Source of the DNA: Populus alba
Taxonomy: Eukaryota; Streptophyta; Magnoliopsida; Malpighiales; Salicaceae
Length of the DNA: 64,000 nucleotides
Assembly (NCBI RefSeq): GCF_005239225.2
Contig: NC_133287.1
Location: 5,251,493-5,315,492 of the forward strand
Direction: 5' to 3'
The notes under the pieces were generated by a model. That model did no database searches. It saw only the letters and a program-made list of their open reading frames with translations, and was not told the origin of the DNA. Shown here in pieces: positions 59,723 through 64,000 of this stretch. Within the stretch, counting starts at the first letter, position 1; the number at the start of each line of letters is the position of its first letter. The translations under genes were made by a program, and so were the position numbers.

Positions 59723-62700
59723 TAGAAGATAGAAGAAACGAGTCACAAGTAAATTTCACTGAAGCAATTAACGATGAACCACTACTGCTTATGGCATATA
59801 TTGAAATTGAGGAGATAGAGAAGTTGTGCAGTGAAGATGAGAATTTGTGCAGTGATGCACCAAATACTCTTGAAGATGATGATCATACGATGGAGATGTT
59901 TTTCATGGCTCCTGATTTTATTGAAGAGAGATTAGACAAGGAGCTATGCAGCTACTGTGAAGGACCAGAAATTCCTGCAGATGCAGAAACCGAGCCCATG
60001 ATGGAGATGACAGACAATCACACAATGGAGATGCTTCTCATGACTCATGTCAAGAAAGCACTTGATGAAACAACATGGTTTCTAGATTCAGGTTGCAGCA
60101 ATCATATGTGCGGGCACAAGGAGTTCTTCTCAGAGATAGATGAGAGCTTTCGTAAGTCTGTAAAGCTAGGAAATAATTCCAGCATTGACGTGGTGGGAAA
60201 AGGCAAGATTCATCTCCAAATCAATCAACTTTCACAGATCATTACAGAGGTATTCTATATTCCTGAGCTGAAAAACAATCTTTTAAGTATTGGTCAATTA
60301 CAGGAGAAAGGTCTTGGAATTGTGTTTCGCAACAATACATGCAAGGTGTATCATCCAGAAAGGGGTCTTATTTTAGAGACAAGAATGTCTCTGAACAGAA
60401 TGTTCATTCTGCTGGCCAAGATTCAAACTCAAAATCAACAGTGTTTTCTCACACCAACACCAGATTTAAATCATCTATGGCACTGTCGTTATGGCCATTT
60501 GAGCTTTGGAGGTCTTAAAACTTTGCAGCAGAAACAAATGGTGCATGGATTACCCCACTTGCAGTATTCAAACTTGTTATGTGAAGATTGCATATTAGGA
60601 AAACAGCATAGGAGCTCCTTCCCGCGAGCTAGTATGTGGAGAGCAACACATCCACTACAACTCATTCATTCGGATATATGTGGGCCAATTAACCCTATCT
60701 CTAATAGTCATAAGAGATATGTGTTAACATTCATTGATGACTTTAGCCGAAAGTTGTGGGTCTTCTTCTTGGCTAAAAAATCTGATGCTTTTAAAATGTT
60801 TCAGCATTTTAAAGTGAAGGTTGAAAAGGAGACTGGAGCCAGTATCAAAGGCTTGCAAACTGATCGAGGGGGGGAGTTTACATCTACTGACTTTATTGAG
60901 TTTTGCACAGCTAATGGGATACATCGCCAACTCACAGCAAGTTACACTCCTCAGCAGAACGGAGTGACCGAAAGAAAAAATCGAGCAATCATGAATATGG
61001 TTCGAAATCTGCTCACCAGTAGAAGAGTTCCAAAAACTTTTTGGCCTAAAGTTGTCAACTGGGCAACACACATACTCAATAGAAGTCCCACACTGGCGAT
61101 TCGAAATAAAACACCAGAAGAATCATGGAGTGGTATTAAACCTTTTGTCACTCTTTTTCGTGTGTTTGGATGCCTTTCTTATGCTCATGTTCCAGATAAC
61201 AAACGCACCAAACTGGACAACAAAAGCGTAAAATGTGTTCTGCTTGGAATCAGTGAAGAGTCCAAAGCTTATCGCTTGTATGATCCACTCTCTCAAAAGG
61301 TGATTGTCAGCTGTGATGTTGTTTTCAATGAAGAAGAAAGTTGGTCGTGGGATGATACTCATACTGAGGCCATACAAGCCTCCCTTGATTGGAATGATGC
61401 AGACAGCAACAATAATATTCAAGATAAAACACTGGATTACAATGCAGGCGAAGCTACTCCTGCTCCTGCTCATGAAGAAGACAATGGATTCTTTGATTAT
61501 GCTGATAATCAAAATGACTTTCATGACGTTGCAGATAATCATGATGCAAGTCATGATGTGGCAGATAATCATGATGCAAGTCATCAAGGAAATTTGGAGC
61601 ATCCAGTAGTTGAAGAACAAACATCTGCTGATTCTATTTCACGTGGTGGAAATCGTCCTCGTCAACCACCAATATGGATGCGTGATTATGACAGTGGAGA
61701 TGTTTATTCTGATGACAATCAAGGTAACTTTGCTTTATTTGTTGATGAAGATCCTTTGTCCTATGAGAATGCAGCTCGAAGTGCAAAATGGAGAGATGCC
61801 ATGGATTCTGAAATTGCAGCAATTCGAAAGAATCATACATGGGATATCACTGATCTTCCTCACGGTGCAAAAACAGTTGGGGTCAAATGGGTATTCAAGA
61901 CTAAGCTTAATGAACGTGGAGAAGTTGATAAGTACAAAGCCCGCCTCGTCGCCAAAGGATATACACAACAATATGGGGTGGATTACATGGAGGTTTTTGC
62001 ACCTGTGGCTCGCATGGATACTATACGGTTAATTCTTGCACTAGCAGCACAGAAGGGGTGGTCATTGTTTCAACTCAACGTTAAGTCTGCATTCCTTCAT
62101 GGTGAGTTGAATGAGGAGGTGTACATTGAACAACCTCCTAGTTATGTGATAAAAGGAGCAGAAAAAAAGGTGTGTCGCTTGAGGAGAGCTTTGTACGGTT
62201 TGAAGCAAGCTCCACGAGCATGGTATAGCAGGATTGAATCTTATTTCTTAAAGGAAGGGTTTGAGAAATGTTCATATGAACATACTCTCTTCTTAAAGAA
62301 AATTGAAGAAGGTACTCTCTTAATTGTGTGTCTTTATGTAGATGATCTCATATTTACCGGAAACAATGAGATGATGTTTAATTCATTTAAACAATCCATG
62401 ATGAAAGAATTTGATATGACTGATCTTGGTCGAATGAGATATTTTCTGGGTTTAGAGGTATTTCAACGAGCTGATGGAATTTTTATATGTCAAAGAAAGT
62501 ATGCCCAGGAGGTGTTGCAACGGTTCAACATGGCTGATTGTAATGGTGTATTTAATCCCATTATTCCAGGATTCAAGCTGGTCAAAGAATCCACCAACAC
62601 AGCAATTAATAATACTCTATACATGCAGATAATAGGAAGCTTGATGTATCACACATCTACTAGACCAGATATTATGTTCGTGGTTAATATGCTTAGCAGA

Positions 62701-63291
62701 CACCTGACTCATCCTACAGAAATTCATCTGCAAGCAGTAAAAAGAGTGCTTAGGTATATCAAAGGCACACTTGCGTATGGAATATTTTATAAGCACGAAG
62801 GCAATGAAGAACTTCTCGGTTACACCGATAGTGACTATGCAGGAGACTTAGAGGATCGGAAAAGCACTTCAGGTTTTCTATTCTTGTTAAGCTCTGGAGC
62901 TATATCATGGTCCTCAAAGAAACAACCGGTAGTCACTCTTTCCACAACTGAAGCTGAATTCATTGCTGCTGCATCATGTGCTTGTCAGGCAGTATGGTTA
63001 CGAAGAATGTTAGAAAAATTGAATCAGAACTTCGAGGGAGCAACAGTAATGTATTGTGACAATAGCTCTGCCATTAAACTTTTGAAAAATCCTGTCATGC
63101 ACGGTCGAAGCAAACATATTGATGTTCGCTTTCATTTCCTTCGTGATCTAACTCGAGATGGAGTTGTGACGTTGCTGCATTGTTATTCTCAAGAACAATT
63201 GGCCGGTATTATGACTAAACCTTTAACACGAGCAGCCTTTGAGAAATTGCGCATGTTGATGGGTGTTTGTCAAAATCCAGGTATAAACTAA
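59719..63291 (+). CDS. pol: Copia pol: protease, integrase, RT, RNase H (1,190 codons open)
   Basis: The frame opens at the broken zinc knuckle. Its ATG at 59,719 is probably accidental, since pol would normally be read with gag. Protease: WFLDSGCSNHMCG, Asp codon 60,085. Integrase: HHCC region (HLWHCRYGHLSFGG ... CEDCILGKQH), catalytic Asp 60,673, Asp 60,862 and Glu 60,970. RT: WVFKTKLNERGEVDKYKARL, then LYVDDLIFTGN with Asp codons 62,341-62,346. RNase H: YTDSDYAGDLEDRKSTSG, then TTEAEFIAAASC and SKHIDVRFHFLRD. All catalytic residues are intact. An 11-residue duplication (DVADNHDASH) lies at about 61,528-61,590 in the linker between integrase and RT. Function: cDNA synthesis and integration. 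Confidence 0.93.
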   Translation: MIEDRRNESQVNFTEAINDEPLLLMAYIEIEEIEKLCSEDENLCSDAPNTLEDDDHTMEMFFMAPDFIEERLDKELCSYCEGPEIPADAETEPMMEMTDNHTMEMLLMTHVKKALDETTWFLDSGCSNHMCGHKEFFSEIDESFRKSVKLGNNSSIDVVGKGKIHLQINQLSQIITEVFYIPELKNNLLSIGQLQEKGLGIVFRNNTCKVYHPERGLILETRMSLNRMFILLAKIQTQNQQCFLTPTPDLNHLWHCRYGHLSFGGLKTLQQKQMVHGLPHLQYSNLLCEDCILGKQHRSSFPRASMWRATHPLQLIHSDICGPINPISNSHKRYVLTFIDDFSRKLWVFFLAKKSDAFKMFQHFKVKVEKETGASIKGLQTDRGGEFTSTDFIEFCTANGIHRQLTASYTPQQNGVTERKNRAIMNMVRNLLTSRRVPKTFWPKVVNWATHILNRSPTLAIRNKTPEESWSGIKPFVTLFRVFGCLSYAHVPDNKRTKLDNKSVKCVLLGISEESKAYRLYDPLSQKVIVSCDVVFNEEESWSWDDTHTEAIQASLDWNDADSNNNIQDKTLDYNAGEATPAPAHEEDNGFFDYADNQNDFHDVADNHDASHDVADNHDASHQGNLEHPVVEEQTSADSISRGGNRPRQPPIWMRDYDSGDVYSDDNQGNFALFVDEDPLSYENAARSAKWRDAMDSEIAAIRKNHTWDITDLPHGAKTVGVKWVFKTKLNERGEVDKYKARLVAKGYTQQYGVDYMEVFAPVARMDTIRLILALAAQKGWSLFQLNVKSAFLHGELNEEVYIEQPPSYVIKGAEKKVCRLRRALYGLKQAPRAWYSRIESYFLKEGFEKCSYEHTLFLKKIEEGTLLIVCLYVDDLIFTGNNEMMFNSFKQSMMKEFDMTDLGRMRYFLGLEVFQRADGIFICQRKYAQEVLQRFNMADCNGVFNPIIPGFKLVKESTNTAINNTLYMQIIGSLMYHTSTRPDIMFVVNMLSRHLTHPTEIHLQAVKRVLRYIKGTLAYGIFYKHEGNEELLGYTDSDYAGDLEDRKSTSGFLFLLSSGAISWSSKKQPVVTLSTTEAEFIAAASCACQAVWLRRMLEKLNQNFEGATVMYCDNSSAIKLLKNPVMHGRSKHIDVRFHFLRDLTRDGVVTLLHCYSQEQLAGIMTKPLTRAAFEKLRMLMGVCQNPGIN

Positions 63292-63308
63292 AGAAGATTC
63301 GTCAGTTT

Positions 63309-63320
63309 AAGGGAGGGAAA
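63309..63320 (+). other. Copia polypurine tract
   Basis: AAGGGAGGGAAA directly before the 3' LTR. Confidence 0.9.
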
Positions 63321-63535
63321 TGTCACCTGAAAAGACTTAGTCTTCAGCTATTTACGTTTTCTGTTAGCAATAATCCCTGAATATCAGGGTGTTGATCTGG
63401 TCCTTGGCCATATCCCATGTTCTTTGCTTTTTCTGTTATTTCAGTTAGTTGATTCCTTCTGTATGGCTATATATAAAGCCACCAATGATGCTTAATAAAT
63501 TATTCATTCATAACATCAGTAAATCGAGTTTATCA
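63321..63535 (+). repeat. Copia 3' LTR
   Basis: 215 bp, TGTCACCTGA ... TTTATCA; 7 substitutions against the 5' LTR by hand count, no length change. Confidence 0.95.
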
Positions 63536-63875
<340 letters not shown>

Positions 63876-64000
63876 TGTCGCACATCGAAAAAATCCGCGC
63901 AGCATCGGCTAGGCGACTTTTATCGTTTCTTTCTTGTTTGCTTGAATTGGTTCGTTGGAGTCGCCACCTAGTAATTTATTGAAGGCTACTAGGAAACCTA
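63876..64000 (-). mobile_element. Ogre-like LTR, minus strand, 3' end (runs off the window)
   Basis: Begins TGTCGCACATCG, which on the minus strand is the LTR end ...TGCGACA. It contains 'ggagtcgccacctagta' (about 63,957), the complement of the conserved 'actaggtggcgactcc' U5 box. Only 125 bp are inside the window. Confidence 0.6.

Larger units (their letters stand above)
58642..63535 (+). mobile_element. Copia (Ty1-type) LTR retrotransposon, 4.9 kb, complete
   Basis: LTRs 58,642-58,856 and 63,321-63,535 (215 bp each, TG...CA; I count 7 differences). Primer site TGGTATCAGAGC (58,859-58,870, initiator tRNA-Met type), gag and a single 1,190-codon pol frame in the Copia order protease, integrase, RT, RNase H. 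Polypurine tract 63,309-63,320. Flanks ATTTT (58,637-58,641) and ATTTC (63,536-63,540) fit a 5-bp duplication of ATTTC with one later change. The empty site 'cctttatttccacc' can be read in protease copy B. Confidence 0.95.

Overview
This is a plant nuclear window (AT-rich, spliced genes, LTR retrotransposons and CACTA transposons). Several repeats look like ones I know from poplar: a MITE-like sequence near 46,680, and the LTR style with repeated 'gggcttaattg'. Populus or another Salicaceae is therefore my best guess, with moderate confidence. There is no bacterial-type gene content. Two gaps of exactly 500 N lie at 6,371-6,870 and 57,555-58,054.

The window is a decayed tandem array of one module: a minus-strand papain-type (SAG12-like) cysteine protease gene, about 3 kb of non-coding flank, then the 5' end of a CACTA (En/Spm) DNA transposon starting CACTA in 'ttggaCACTA'. 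CACTA 5' ends recur at 415, 6,238, 11,786, 39,380 and 56,706. Protease sequence survives in three modules: A (17,736-19,737, several frameshifts), B (51,579-53,103, nearly intact, one frameshift next to the catalytic Cys) and C (58,288-58,641 plus 63,536-63,648, truncated and split by a Copia element).

Transposons have been layered onto the array. The largest is an Ogre/Tat-type Ty3-gypsy element at 22,424-39,301 with 2.67-kb LTRs and a 5-bp target duplication (ATAAC). It has a tRNA-Arg-type primer binding site, an extra upstream ORF1 (DUF7745-like domain plus coiled coil), gag, protease, a reading-frame-preserving intron, RT, two RNase H domains and integrase. Between pol and the 3' LTR lies an array of about 20 small hairpins. 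A 4.9-kb Copia element (58,642-63,535) with 215-bp LTRs sits inside protease copy C. At least five more LTRs or LTR remnants of Ogre-like families lie at 1,066, 6,975, 12,782, 14,802, 41,411 and 47,978 (+) and at 2,641 and 63,876 (-).

The most interesting material is RNA or DNA structure in the Ogre-like elements. (1) The tandem hairpins at 35,697-36,488 keep one loop (GCCAGAWGG) while the stems change in compensating pairs. (2) The same GCCAGA loop is found on unrelated stems in two other LTRs. (3) Five LTR families share one layout: TATA box, purine-rich leader, candidate splice donor CAG|GT, and 47-75 nt later a cluster of strong palindromes whose sequences differ but whose pairing is kept. 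This resembles the splice-donor/packaging-signal layout of retroviruses. (4) The U5 region carries conserved boxes resembling further complementarity to the primer tRNA. These are hypotheses from reading the sequence; none has been tested computationally.

Many differences between near-identical copies are single-base changes in homopolymer runs, including nearly all differences I saw between the two Ogre LTRs. Some apparent frameshifts may therefore be assembly errors.
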